Part shown: in pieces, positions 49,876 to 58,205 of the stretch
Layout of the letters: the number at the start of each line of letters is the position of its first letter
How positions within the stretch are numbered: the first letter of the stretch is position 1
From: Streptomyces sp. ISL-43
Lineage (GTDB): Bacteria; Actinomycetota; Actinomycetes; Streptomycetales; Streptomycetaceae
Assembly: GCF_018614195.1 (NCBI RefSeq)
Contig: NZ_JAGGOT010000029.1
Coordinates: forward strand, 186,001-250,000
Direction of reading: 5' to 3'
DNA length: 64,000 bases
Notes under the pieces: generated by a model
Told to the model about the DNA's origin: nothing
Seen by the model: only the letters and a program-made list of their open reading frames with translations
The model's database searches: none
Position numbers and translations under genes: made by a program

Positions 49876-52595
49876 GCCGCACCTCCGATCAGGGTGAGGA
49901 ACGCGTCCTCGAGCCGCCGGTGCGGTCCCACTCCCGACACCGGCACCTCCAGCCGTACGAGTTCTGCGATGAGCGTCGCGGCGCTCGCGCCGTCCAGCCG
50001 TACGAGCAGCCCGTCGTCGGCGCTCTCCACGGACTCCACTCCCTCCAGCGCGGCAACCTTCCCGAGCGTCACCTCGTCCACCGGCCCGGCCAGCGTCACC
50101 AGCAGCGCGTCCCCGCCGCCGGTGATCTCGGCGACCTCGCCCGCCTGTACGAGACGGCCCCGGTCCATGACGACCAGGTGCGTGCAGGACTGCTCGACCT
50201 CCGACAGCAGGTGGCTGGAGACGATGACCGTCCGCCCGCCCGCCGCGTACCGGATCATCACGTCGCGCATCTCACGGATCTGCGGCGGGTCCAGACCGTT
50301 CGTCGGTTCGTCGAGGATCAGCAGATCCGGCATGCCGAGCATGGCTTGCGCGATCGCGAGGCGCTGGCGCATGCCCTGCGAGTACGTGCGCACCGCGCGC
50401 TCCAGCGCGTCGCCGAGCCCGGCGATCTCCAGGGCCTCGTCCATGTGCGAGTCCTCGGCGGGGCGGCCCGTGGCCTGCCAGTACAGCTCCAGGTTGGCCC
50501 GTCCGGTCAGGTGCGGCAGGAAGCCGGCGCCCTCCACGAACGCCCCGACCCGCGACAGCACGGGCGCGCCGGCCCGCACCGCGTGCCCGAACACCCGTAC
50601 CACCCCGGCGTCCGGCGTGATCAGGCCCATCAGCATGCGCAGGGTGGTGGTCTTGCCCGCGCCGTTGGGCCCGAGCAGGCCGAGGACCTGGCCCTTCTCC
50701 ACGCGGAAGGACAAGTCCCGTACGGCGTAGCGGTCCTGCGACTTGGCGTAGCGCTTGGTGAGTCCGGTGATTTCCAGCGGTACGTCGGCCAGTGCCGGTT
50801 CGGGCTGCGGTGCGCCCGCCCGGATCCCGCCCCGCCCCCGGCCGGTCCTCCGGATCCCCACCAGCCCCGCGGCCAGCAGCGCTGCCCCGAGCGGCATCCC
50901 CCACGTCCAGGCGGGCAGTGCGGAGGACGCCGTCCGCACGCCGCCCGCGACGGGCACGGCCAGCGGGCCCTGCGCCGAGACGGTGTAGGCCGCCGGCGCG
51001 ACCGGGGACGCGTAGCCCAGATCGGTGGCGGCGACGACGAGCCGCAGTCGGTGCCCGGCTTCGACGGCGTGGTCGATCGCGGGCAGCCGCAGCTCGACGG
51101 CCTTGTCCTGCTGGGCGTTCTCCACCCGTACCGAGGCCACCAGCTGGCTCGGCAGCACCTGCTGGCGCCCGTCGGGGCCGACGTCGTAGACCTTGCCGAA
51201 CAGGACGGCCGAACCGTCCGCAGCCGTCGACCTCACCTTCAGGGTGACAGTCGGGGTCCCGGTGATCCGTACCTCCTCGGTCAGCGGCTCCGAATCGAAC
51301 CGCGCGTTCTGCCCGGGGAAGTCCAGCGAGATCCCGGCTCCGAGGGCGGCGAACTGCCCGCCGATGCCCGGCAGCGCGGACAGCGCCGGCGGGGCACCGC
51401 CGGCCGGGTTGCCGAAGCTCTGCTCCCGGCCGGCCAGGGCGAACTCGCGGGGTCCGGACCGCAGCCCGGGATAGGCGGAGCCGCTCGCTCCGCGCAGTTT
51501 GACCTCGCCGTCGGTGGAATCGATGCCGCCGGAGCGCGAGACGCGGAAGGCGGGGCCGGTGTCCACGGCCGTGTCGTCCTTGAGGTAGCGGTCGAACCAG
51601 GACTTCACCCGGTCCTCGACGCGGTCGGCCTCCCGCATGCCGCCGTCGTGGCCGCCCGCCGCCCAGTCCACGGAGACGGGCGCGCCGTTGGCGGCGATGG
51701 CCTTCGCCATGGCGTCTGCCTGGTCCAGGGGGAAGAGGGAGTCGCCCTGGCCCTGGGTGATCAGCGTCGGCACCTTGATGGCGGAGCCGACCGCCGACGG
51801 ACTGCGCCGCTCCAGCAGCGCGCGGGCCTCCGCGTCGGGCGCGCCGGCCACCGCGACCCGCTCGTACATGGCGCACAGCTCGGGCTGGAAGCGCCCGCAG
51901 CCGGGTGCGGACGGCGGGGCGGTGTTCGCACCCGGACCTCCCGCCTGCATGCCGCCCGCGGAACCGGTGGTGAAGAAGAGGCCGGCCCACAGCTTCTTGA
52001 ACACGCCCCCCGGGAAGAGCGCGTCCGCGAGGTTCCAGTACGTGATCGAGGGGGCGATCGCGTTCACGCGCGGGTCGTGACCGGCCGCGAGCAGCGAGAC
52101 GGCTCCGCCGTACGATCCGCCCGCGACGCCGACGCGCGGATCGCCCGCCGCGTCGAGCCGGACCTCGGGGCGGGCCGCGAGCCAGTCGATGAGCCGGGAG
52201 ACGTCCTTGACCTCGAAGTCGGGGTCGTTCAGCCCGATCTTGCCGCCGGAGCGGCCGAAGCCGCGCGCCGACCAGGTCAGCACGGCGTACCCGTCGCGGG
52301 CGAGGCGCTCGGCCTGCGGCCGCATGTCCTCCTTGCTGCCGCCGAAACCGTGCGCGAGCAGTACGGCGGGACGTTTCTCTCCCTCGCTCCCGACATCGGT
52401 CCCGACATCGCTCCCGGAGGTGAAGTACGAGATGTCGATGTCGGCGCCGGGCATGCTCAACAGGCGGTCCTCGCGGTGCACGGCCGGAGCGTCGCCGGCG
52501 GCGGCCGTCAGCGTGCCCGCCCCCGCGACGACGGCGAGCGCGGCGGCGCCCGCGAGCAGGCGGCTTCGGCGGCGCCGGGGCAGTCGGAGCTTCAT
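49872..52595 (-). CDS. S15-type alpha/beta hydrolase fused to an ABC transporter ATPase
   Basis: This 907-residue protein has an N-terminal signal or anchor (about residues 10-35). A CocE/Xaa-Pro-dipeptidase-like hydrolase follows, with Ser in GVAGGSYGGAVSL, Asp in TQGQGDSLFPLDQAD and His in WAAGGHDGGMREADR. An S15 beta-sandwich with SEPLTEEVRITGTPTVTLKV follows. A membrane helix lies at about 566-583, and then an ABC ATPase with Lys648 in GLLGPNGAGKTTT, signature YSQGMRQRLAIAQ and Walker B LLILDEPTNGLD. The layout puts the hydrolase outside and the ATPase inside. It is coupled to the permease by ATGA. Hydrolysis may ready or clear the transported compound, which is inference. Confidence 0.92.
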   Translation of the reverse strand: MKLRLPRRRRSRLLAGAAALAVVAGAGTLTAAAGDAPAVHREDRLLSMPGADIDISYFTSGSDVGTDVGSEGEKRPAVLLAHGFGGSKEDMRPQAERLARDGYAVLTWSARGFGRSGGKIGLNDPDFEVKDVSRLIDWLAARPEVRLDAAGDPRVGVAGGSYGGAVSLLAAGHDPRVNAIAPSITYWNLADALFPGGVFKKLWAGLFFTTGSAGGMQAGGPGANTAPPSAPGCGRFQPELCAMYERVAVAGAPDAEARALLERRSPSAVGSAIKVPTLITQGQGDSLFPLDQADAMAKAIAANGAPVSVDWAAGGHDGGMREADRVEDRVKSWFDRYLKDDTAVDTGPAFRVSRSGGIDSTDGEVKLRGASGSAYPGLRSGPREFALAGREQSFGNPAGGAPPALSALPGIGGQFAALGAGISLDFPGQNARFDSEPLTEEVRITGTPTVTLKVRSTAADGSAVLFGKVYDVGPDGRQQVLPSQLVASVRVENAQQDKAVELRLPAIDHAVEAGHRLRLVVAATDLGYASPVAPAAYTVSAQGPLAVPVAGGVRTASSALPAWTWGMPLGAALLAAGLVGIRRTGRGRGGIRAGAPQPEPALADVPLEITGLTKRYAKSQDRYAVRDLSFRVEKGQVLGLLGPNGAGKTTTLRMLMGLITPDAGVVRVFGHAVRAGAPVLSRVGAFVEGAGFLPHLTGRANLELYWQATGRPAEDSHMDEALEIAGLGDALERAVRTYSQGMRQRLAIAQAMLGMPDLLILDEPTNGLDPPQIREMRDVMIRYAAGGRTVIVSSHLLSEVEQSCTHLVVMDRGRLVQAGEVAEITGGGDALLVTLAGPVDEVTLGKVAALEGVESVESADDGLLVRLDGASAATLIAELVRLEVPVSGVGPHRRLEDAFLTLIGGAA

Positions 52596-52763
52596 ACGGG
52601 AACCCTAAACGCCAGGCCCGCGCCGCCCGCGCTCCCACAGAGTGAACCGCAGACCTTCTCAAGGACTACGCCGGCCGCCGCGCGTACCGCGCCTGCGGTA
52701 CGCGGGGGCGGGCCGGCCCCAGGCCGACCTGCGCCCGGCGCCGACCGGCGGGAGGATGGCCGC

Positions 52764-54320
52764 ATGCTGCTGGCCGAGGTCGCGCGCGTGTCCCGGGAGG
52801 TCGCCGAGACCTCCGCCCGGTCCCGGAAGACCGCCCTGCTCGCAGAGGTGTTCGCCGCCGCCCCCGCCGATGAGGCCGCCCTCGTGGTCTCCTACCTCGC
52901 GGGCCGGCTTCCGCAGGGCCGCCCGGGGATCGGCTGGCGCGCGCTCGCCCGGGAGGTGGAGCCGGCGGCCGAGCCCGCCCTGACCGTCTCCGCCGTCGAC
53001 GAGGCAGTGACCCTGCTCGCCGCCGTCGCCGGGGCCGGTGCGCAGGCCGAGCGCCGCCGGATCCTGGACGGCCTGCTCGGCGCCGCGACCGAGGCCGAGC
53101 AGCGGTTCCTGCGCAGCCTCATCTCCGGGGAAGTGCGCCAGGGCGCGCTGGACGCCGTGGCCCTGGAGGGCGTGGCCGCCGCGGCCGGGGTGCCGGCCGC
53201 GGAGCTGCGCCGGGCCGCGATGCTCGAGGGCTCCCTGCCCCGGGTGGCCGGGGCCGTCCTCGCCGACGGGGCGGCGGCCCTGCGCGAGGTCGCGCTGCAT
53301 GTGGGGCGGCCCGTACAGCCGATGTTGGCGAACACCGCCAAGACGGTGGCCGAGGCGCTGGCCGCGCTCGGGCCGTGCGCGGTGGAGGAGAAGCTCGACG
53401 GGATCCGGGTGCAGGTCCACCGCGAGGGGGACGACGTACGGGTGTACACGCGCTCCCTCGACGAGATCACCGACCGGCTGCCGGAGGTGGCCGAGCTGGC
53501 CCGGTCGCTGCCGGGGGAGCGGTTCATCCTCGACGGGGAGGTCATCGGACGGTCCGCGGCGGACGGCCGGCCGGTGCCGTTCCAGGAGGTGGCGAGCCGG
53601 GTCGGCTCCCGGCTCGACGTCGAGGCGGCCCGGCGGGCGCTCCAGGTGTCCCCCTTCTTCTTCGACGTGCTGGCGGCGGGCGAGGAAGTACTCCTCGACG
53701 CGCCGGTCCGCGAGCGGTACGAGGCGCTGGCCGCCCTGGTGCCCGAGGAGTGGCGGGTGCGCCGGCTCGTGGTCGAGGATCCGGTGGCGCAGTCGGCCGA
53801 AGCGGAGGAATTCTGGGCGCAGACCCTGCGCCGGGGCCATGAGGGCGTCATGGTCAAGGCCCTCGACTCCACTTACGCGGCCGGCCGGCGCGGCAAACAC
53901 TGGCTCAAGGTGAAACCGGTGCACACCCTGGACCTGGTGGTCCTCGCCGTCGAACGGGGCCACGGCCGGCGCACCGGGCTCCTGTCCAACCTGCACCTCG
54001 GCGCGAGGGCCGCCGACGGCACGTACGCCATGCTCGGCAAGACCTTCAAAGGGCTCACGGACGAAATGCTGCGCTGGCAGACCCAACGGCTCGGCGAGCT
54101 CGCCGTGGCGGACGACGGCTTCACCGTCACCGTCCGCCCCGAGCTGGTCGTGGAGATCGCTTACGACGGCCTGCAGCGCTCCCCGCGCTACCCCGCCGGC
54201 GTCGCGCTGCGCTTCGCCCGTGTCCTGCGCCACCGCCCCGACAAACGGGCGGAGGAGGCGGACACGGTGGATACGGTGCTCGGGGAGCGTGACGGTGACG
54301 TGCGGCCCGGCCCGGGATGA
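52764..54320 (+). CDS. ATP-dependent DNA ligase
   Basis: This 518-residue ligase has an N-terminal helical DNA-binding domain (residues 1-180), as in LigB-type and archaeal-type ligases. The nucleotidyltransferase core has Lys210 in CAVEEKLDGIRVQVH (motif I KxDG). RVYTRSLDEITDRLP (III), FILDGEVIG (IIIa), FFFDVL (IV), EGVMVKALDSTYAAGRRGKHWLKVK (IV/V) and an OB-fold follow. It seals nicks with ATP and is an addition to the essential NAD-dependent LigA, probably for repair. GGAGG lies 8 bases before the ATG. No Ku or LigD-type partner is adjacent. Confidence 0.95.
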   Translation: MLLAEVARVSREVAETSARSRKTALLAEVFAAAPADEAALVVSYLAGRLPQGRPGIGWRALAREVEPAAEPALTVSAVDEAVTLLAAVAGAGAQAERRRILDGLLGAATEAEQRFLRSLISGEVRQGALDAVALEGVAAAAGVPAAELRRAAMLEGSLPRVAGAVLADGAAALREVALHVGRPVQPMLANTAKTVAEALAALGPCAVEEKLDGIRVQVHREGDDVRVYTRSLDEITDRLPEVAELARSLPGERFILDGEVIGRSAADGRPVPFQEVASRVGSRLDVEAARRALQVSPFFFDVLAAGEEVLLDAPVRERYEALAALVPEEWRVRRLVVEDPVAQSAEAEEFWAQTLRRGHEGVMVKALDSTYAAGRRGKHWLKVKPVHTLDLVVLAVERGHGRRTGLLSNLHLGARAADGTYAMLGKTFKGLTDEMLRWQTQRLGELAVADDGFTVTVRPELVVEIAYDGLQRSPRYPAGVALRFARVLRHRPDKRAEEADTVDTVLGERDGDVRPGPG

Positions 54321-54446
54321 CCGGAGGTCAGGCGCTGTCCCGGCCTCGACGGACGGTGGCCGCGGCCGGCGGGTGGCGGGGGCCGGCGAGTGGCCGCGTC
54401 CGGGACGGAAGATCATCCATCCGGGGGTGCCCGATACCCTGGTGAA

Positions 54447-55547
54447 ATGACGATGCGCAAGACAGTTCATGTGAGTGTCGACGCGATGATCGAGGACCTC
54501 AGGGCACTCGTCGAGGTCGAGTCCCCGTCGCGGGACCCCGACGCTCTGACGGCGTCGGCCAAGGTCGTCGCCGCCGTCATCGAGAGCCGCCTCGGCGGGC
54601 AGGCCGCCCTCATCGAGAGCGAAGCCGGACCGCACGTCCACTGGTCGGCCGGGGGCGATCCCAAGGTGCTGGTCCTCGGTCACCACGACACGGTGTTCCC
54701 GCTCGGATCGCTCGAACGCCGTCCGTTCACCGTCGAGGCCGGGCACGCCACCGGACCCGGGGTCTTCGACATGCTCGGCGGTCTGGTGCAGGCCGTCCAC
54801 GGCCTGGCGACCCTCGAAGACCTGTCGGGCGTCGAGATCCTGGTGACCGCCGACGAGGAGGTCGGCTCCCGCTCCTCCAGGGCTCTGCTCGAAGAGCGGG
54901 CCCTCGCCTGCGGTGCGGTCCTCGTGCTCGAGGGCGCCGCCGACGGCGGGGCCCTGAAGACCGGCCGCAAGGGCTGCGGCACCTTCCAGGTCTCCATCGC
55001 GGGCCGCGCGTCCCACGCGGGCCTCGAACCCGCGGCCGGGGTCAACGCCTTGATCGAAGCGGCACACCAGGTACTGGACATCGCGGCGCTGGGCCGGCCC
55101 GGCATCGGCACGACCGTCACCCCGACCGTCGCGTCCGCGGGAACCCTCGACAACGTCGTTCCCGCCGAGGCGACCGTCATCGTCGACGTCCGCGTCGAGT
55201 CGGACGCCGAGCGGGAGCGGATCGAGTCCGCGTTCGCGGCACTGGCTCCGCACCTCGACGAGGCGGAGATCGTGGTGCGGGGAGCCATCAGCCGGCCCCC
55301 GATGCCCGAGTCGGCCTCGGCCGATCTCTTCGCCGTGGCGAAGCGGCTGCTTCCCGGTCTCGAAGGCAAGGCCGTCGGCGGGGGAAGCGACGGCAACTTC
55401 ACGGCCGCGCTGGGCGTGGCGACACTCGACGGCCTCGGAGCGGTCGGGGGCGGCGCCCACGCCGACCACGAGTACCTGGTGGTCGGCTCGATGGCCGAGC
55501 GGGCGAACCTCGTCGCCGGTCTGGTGAAGGCCGTCCGGAACGCCTGA
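54447..55547 (+). CDS. M20 family metallopeptidase (glutamate carboxypeptidase-like)
   Basis: This 366-residue di-zinc exopeptidase carries the ligand His in VLVLGHHDTVFPLGS, the bridging Asp in GPGVFDMLGGLVQ, the catalytic and metal Glu pair in ILVTADEEVGSRSS, and the final His in GGGAHADHEYLVVG. The dimerisation domain starts GRKGCGTFQVSIAGRASHAG. It resembles carboxypeptidase G2-type enzymes that cut C-terminal glutamate or act on N-acyl amino acids. There is no signal peptide, so it is cytoplasmic. It starts at ATG 54447; ATG 54453 is an alternative. It appears to be a single-gene unit. Confidence 0.92.
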   Translation: MTMRKTVHVSVDAMIEDLRALVEVESPSRDPDALTASAKVVAAVIESRLGGQAALIESEAGPHVHWSAGGDPKVLVLGHHDTVFPLGSLERRPFTVEAGHATGPGVFDMLGGLVQAVHGLATLEDLSGVEILVTADEEVGSRSSRALLEERALACGAVLVLEGAADGGALKTGRKGCGTFQVSIAGRASHAGLEPAAGVNALIEAAHQVLDIAALGRPGIGTTVTPTVASAGTLDNVVPAEATVIVDVRVESDAERERIESAFAALAPHLDEAEIVVRGAISRPPMPESASADLFAVAKRLLPGLEGKAVGGGSDGNFTAALGVATLDGLGAVGGGAHADHEYLVVGSMAERANLVAGLVKAVRNA

Positions 55548-55634
55548 GGGGGCACCTGTCGGACGACAACGGCGGCTTTTGCCTCAGAGGCAAGGCGGAT
55601 TGCCAGGGGGGTAAGGGTCTGGCTCAATCGGAGC

Positions 55635-56292
55635 ATGACAACCGGTCCTGCCCCCGGCCCCGACGAGGCGGCCGCCCCCGACGGCGGCAACCCCGCGGCC
55701 GGCGACGTCGGCGGCGAGCTGCCCACCGTGGCCCCGCGACTTGCGCCGCCGCGCCGGGCTCACCCTGGAGGCCGCCGCCGCACGGGCCCGGCTCTCCCCG
55801 GCGCACCTGTCGCGGCTGGAGACCGGGCGGCGCCAGCCCTCGCTGCCGCTGCTGCTCGGACTCGCCCGCACCTACGGTACGACGGTCTCGGAGCTGCTCG
55901 GGGAGACCCCCGCCGTCGCCGATCCCATCGTACGGGCGGGCGGCCCGGGTGCCCGCGAAGCCGATGGCTGGACGTACTGGCAGGCCGGCGGCTCCGGCCG
56001 CGGGATGCAGGCGCTGCGGGTGCACGTCCCCCACGGGCGCAGCCAGGGCGAGCTGGTCCGCGTACATCCCGGGGAGGAGTGGCTGTACGTCCTCAAGGGG
56101 CGCCTGCGGCTGCACCTGGGGGACACCGAGCAGCTGCTGGAGCAGGGGGACAGCGCGCACTTCGACTCCCTCACCCCGCACCGGATCGGTGCGGCCTCGG
56201 CCGCCGGGGCCGACCTCCTGTTCGTCCACACCCTGCTGCAGAGCAGCCTCGCCGGGCTGTGCCTGGGCGGCGGGACCACCACGCACCGATAG
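55635..56292 (+). CDS. XRE-cupin transcriptional regulator with an apparent N-terminal frameshift
   Basis: From codon TTG 55741 the frame gives LRRRAGLTLEAAAARARLSP, AHLSRLETGRRQPSLPLLLG (XRE HTH), then a cupin (VRVHPGEEWLYVLKGRLRLH, LEQGDSAHFDSLTPHRIGA). The plausible start, ATG 55635 (MTTGPAPGPDEAAAPDGG, ending ELPTVAPRL), is in another frame and runs into it near 55735. One inserted base or two lost bases would join them as ...APR(D)LRRRAGL. The gene is therefore frameshifted, or translated from the TTG without a visible ribosome binding site, or affected by a sequencing error. XRE-cupin proteins repress small-molecule catabolic genes. It forms a unit with the DUF6126 gene. Confidence 0.75.
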
Positions 56293-56308
56293 CCGAGGAG
56301 CCGTACCC

Positions 56309-56488
56309 ATGTCCCAGACAGAGCAGCAGCCCGAGGCGGGGGAAGCCCGGCCGACAGCCCTCATACGGCGCATCGAGTCGAAGTTCCCGCGCGGTCTCGT
56401 CGTCCGGCTCATCGCCTACTTGTTCGTAGGCCACCTCTTCGCGTTCTTCGTCTACTTGCTCTTCGTCCTGGGAGGCCGGAACCAGTGA
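56309..56488 (+). CDS. DUF6126 family small membrane protein
   Basis: This 59-residue protein has a charged N-terminus (MSQTEQQPEAGEARPTALIR, RIESKFPRGLVVR) and one membrane helix, LIAYLFVGHLFAFFVYLLFVL. It matches DUF6126 proteins, which regularly accompany XRE-cupin regulators in Streptomyces. AGGAG lies 9 bases before the ATG, 16 bases after the regulator stop codon. The constant pairing suggests a membrane partner of the regulator; nothing is proven. Confidence 0.8.
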   Translation: MSQTEQQPEAGEARPTALIRRIESKFPRGLVVRLIAYLFVGHLFAFFVYLLFVLGGRNQ

Positions 56489-56553
56489 CGGCGGGGCCGA
56501 AGTTTCCGCTCACAGCACTAGGAACCTGCAGGTCCTGAAGCTACCCTCCGCGC

Positions 56554-57636
56554 ATGATTTCCACGGTTGTCTGGGGTACCGGCAACGTCGGCCGTTTGGC
56601 CATCCGTGCCATAGAGGCCCATCCGGCGCTGAAACTGGCCGCCGTCATCGTCCACAATCCGCAGAAGGTCGGCCGCGACGCCGGTGAACTCGGCGAGCTC
56701 GACTACGAAGTCGGGGTCGCGGCCACCGACGACATCGAGGCCGTGCTCGCCGCCCGTCCGCAGGCGGTCGTCTACGCGGCCTCCGGCGACATCCGCCCCG
56801 ACGACGCCCTCGCCGACATCACGCGGGCGATCCGCTGCGGGGCGGTCGTCGTCAGCCCCGCGCTCTACCCGCTCTACGACCACCGCAACGCTCCACCGGA
56901 GTTCCGTGATCCGGTGGCCGCCGCGGTCGCGGAGGGCGGCGGTTCGCTCTTCGCCTCGGGCGTCGACCCCGGCTGGGGCAATGACGTGCTCCCGCTCCTG
57001 CTCAGCGGACTCGGCACCAGGATCGACGTCATCCGCTGCCAGGAGATATTCGACTACTCCACCTACGACCAGCCGGACTCGGTCCGCCTCCTCGTCGGCA
57101 TGGGCCAGCCCATGGACTTCGAGCCGATGATGCTCATGCCGTCCATCCCGACCATGGTGTGGGGCGGGCAGATACGGATGATGGCCCGCGCCCTCGGCGT
57201 CGAACTCGACGACATCCGCGAGACCGTGGACCGCCGGGCCCTCGACACCACCGTCACCACGCGGACGATGGGCGAGTTCGAGGCCGGAACCCAGGGGGCC
57301 ATCCGCTTCGAGGTGCAGGGCATCGTCGAGGGCGAACCCCGCATCGTCATCGAGCACGTCACCCGCATCCACGCCTCCTGCGCCCCCGACTGGCCGACCC
57401 CGCCCGACGGCGGCGACGGCGCCCACCGGGTCATCATCGAGGGCCGCCCGCACATCGAGGTCACCATCGAGGCCACCGACGAGGGCGAGAACCGCTCCGC
57501 CGGCGGCAACGCCACCGCCGTCGGGCGCCTCGTCGGCGCCATCGACTGGCTGGTGGAGGCCGAACCGGGGCTCTACGACGCCCTGGACATCCCACTGCGC
57601 CCCGCCATCGGCAAGCTCGGAAGGAAACTGCCATGA
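56554..57636 (+). CDS. NAD(P)H-dependent amine/diaminopentanoate dehydrogenase-like (DapB-like) protein
   Basis: This 360-residue protein has an N-terminal Rossmann domain STVVWGTGNVGRLAIRAIEA with the GxGxxG motif. A dihydrodipicolinate-reductase-like fold follows (AVVYAASGDIRPDDALADIT, VVVSPALYPLYDH, SGVDPGWGNDVLPLLLSGLG). It matches the 2,4-diaminopentanoate-dehydrogenase-like family often annotated as dihydrodipicolinate reductase in actinobacteria, where it seems to act on unknown amines or keto compounds rather than in lysine synthesis. It is coupled by ATGA to a carboxymuconolactone-decarboxylase-family gene, so both serve one pathway. No ribosome binding site is clear. Confidence 0.87.
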   Translation: MISTVVWGTGNVGRLAIRAIEAHPALKLAAVIVHNPQKVGRDAGELGELDYEVGVAATDDIEAVLAARPQAVVYAASGDIRPDDALADITRAIRCGAVVVSPALYPLYDHRNAPPEFRDPVAAAVAEGGGSLFASGVDPGWGNDVLPLLLSGLGTRIDVIRCQEIFDYSTYDQPDSVRLLVGMGQPMDFEPMMLMPSIPTMVWGGQIRMMARALGVELDDIRETVDRRALDTTVTTRTMGEFEAGTQGAIRFEVQGIVEGEPRIVIEHVTRIHASCAPDWPTPPDGGDGAHRVIIEGRPHIEVTIEATDEGENRSAGGNATAVGRLVGAIDWLVEAEPGLYDALDIPLRPAIGKLGRKLP

Positions 57637-58112
57637 GGATCGACGTACCCGAAGGCCAGCACCCCATCGAGTACGTGTGGGGCGACCTGGTACCCGGCAT
57701 CGGGATGGCCGCTGCCAACTTCTCGCTGTCGGTGTACGCCCACACCACCCTGGGACTGCGGGAGTTCGAGGCCGCCCGGCTGCGCGTCGCGCAGATCAAC
57801 GGGTGCGTCTTCTGCCTGGACTGGCGGACCGACCGGGACGGGGAGAAGGTCGAGGAGGAGTTCTCCGAGGCCGTCACCGAGTGGCGCACCACCGACCGCT
57901 TCGACGAGCGCACCCGGCTGGCGGCCGAGTACGCGGAGCGGTACTGCCTCGACCACCACGCTCTGGACGAGGAGTTCTGGGAGCGGATGACCGCGCGCTA
58001 CAGCCAGTTGGAGATCGTGGAGCTGACGATGAGCATCGGGTCCTGGCTGGCCTTCGGCCGGCTCAACCACGTGCTCGGCCTCGACAGCGTGTGCGTCCTG
58101 CCCGGCCACTGA
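57633..58112 (+). CDS. carboxymuconolactone decarboxylase family protein
   Basis: This 159-residue all-helical protein has the AhpD/CMD core. LREFEAARLRVAQINGCVFC, then LDWRTD, holds the CxxC redox pair with an acidic residue after it, and LAAEYAERYCLDHHALDEEFW precedes the conserved QLEIVELTMSIGSWLAFGRL. Members act as peroxidase partners or decarboxylases, and the CxxC favours the AhpD-like redox type. The ATG overlaps the upstream DapB-like gene by 4 bases. A 13-base-pair terminator follows the stop, so the unit is two genes long. Confidence 0.88.
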   Translation: MRIDVPEGQHPIEYVWGDLVPGIGMAAANFSLSVYAHTTLGLREFEAARLRVAQINGCVFCLDWRTDRDGEKVEEEFSEAVTEWRTTDRFDERTRLAAEYAERYCLDHHALDEEFWERMTARYSQLEIVELTMSIGSWLAFGRLNHVLGLDSVCVLPGH

Positions 58113-58137
58113 GGCGGGGAGCGGGGCGTACACGGGT

Positions 58138-58168
58138 CCGGGGCCGTCGGTGAATCCGACGGCCCCGG
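58138..58168. terminator. strong terminator hairpin
   Basis: CCGGGGCCGTCGG and CCGACGGCCCCGG form a perfect 13-base-pair stem with loop TGAAT, followed by TCTTCGTGCTTT. It lies between converging genes and can also act for the cholesterol oxidase transcript. Confidence 0.9.
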
Positions 58169-58205
58169 TCTTCGTGCTTTCCATGCCCCTACCTGTCGGC
58201 CGGTG

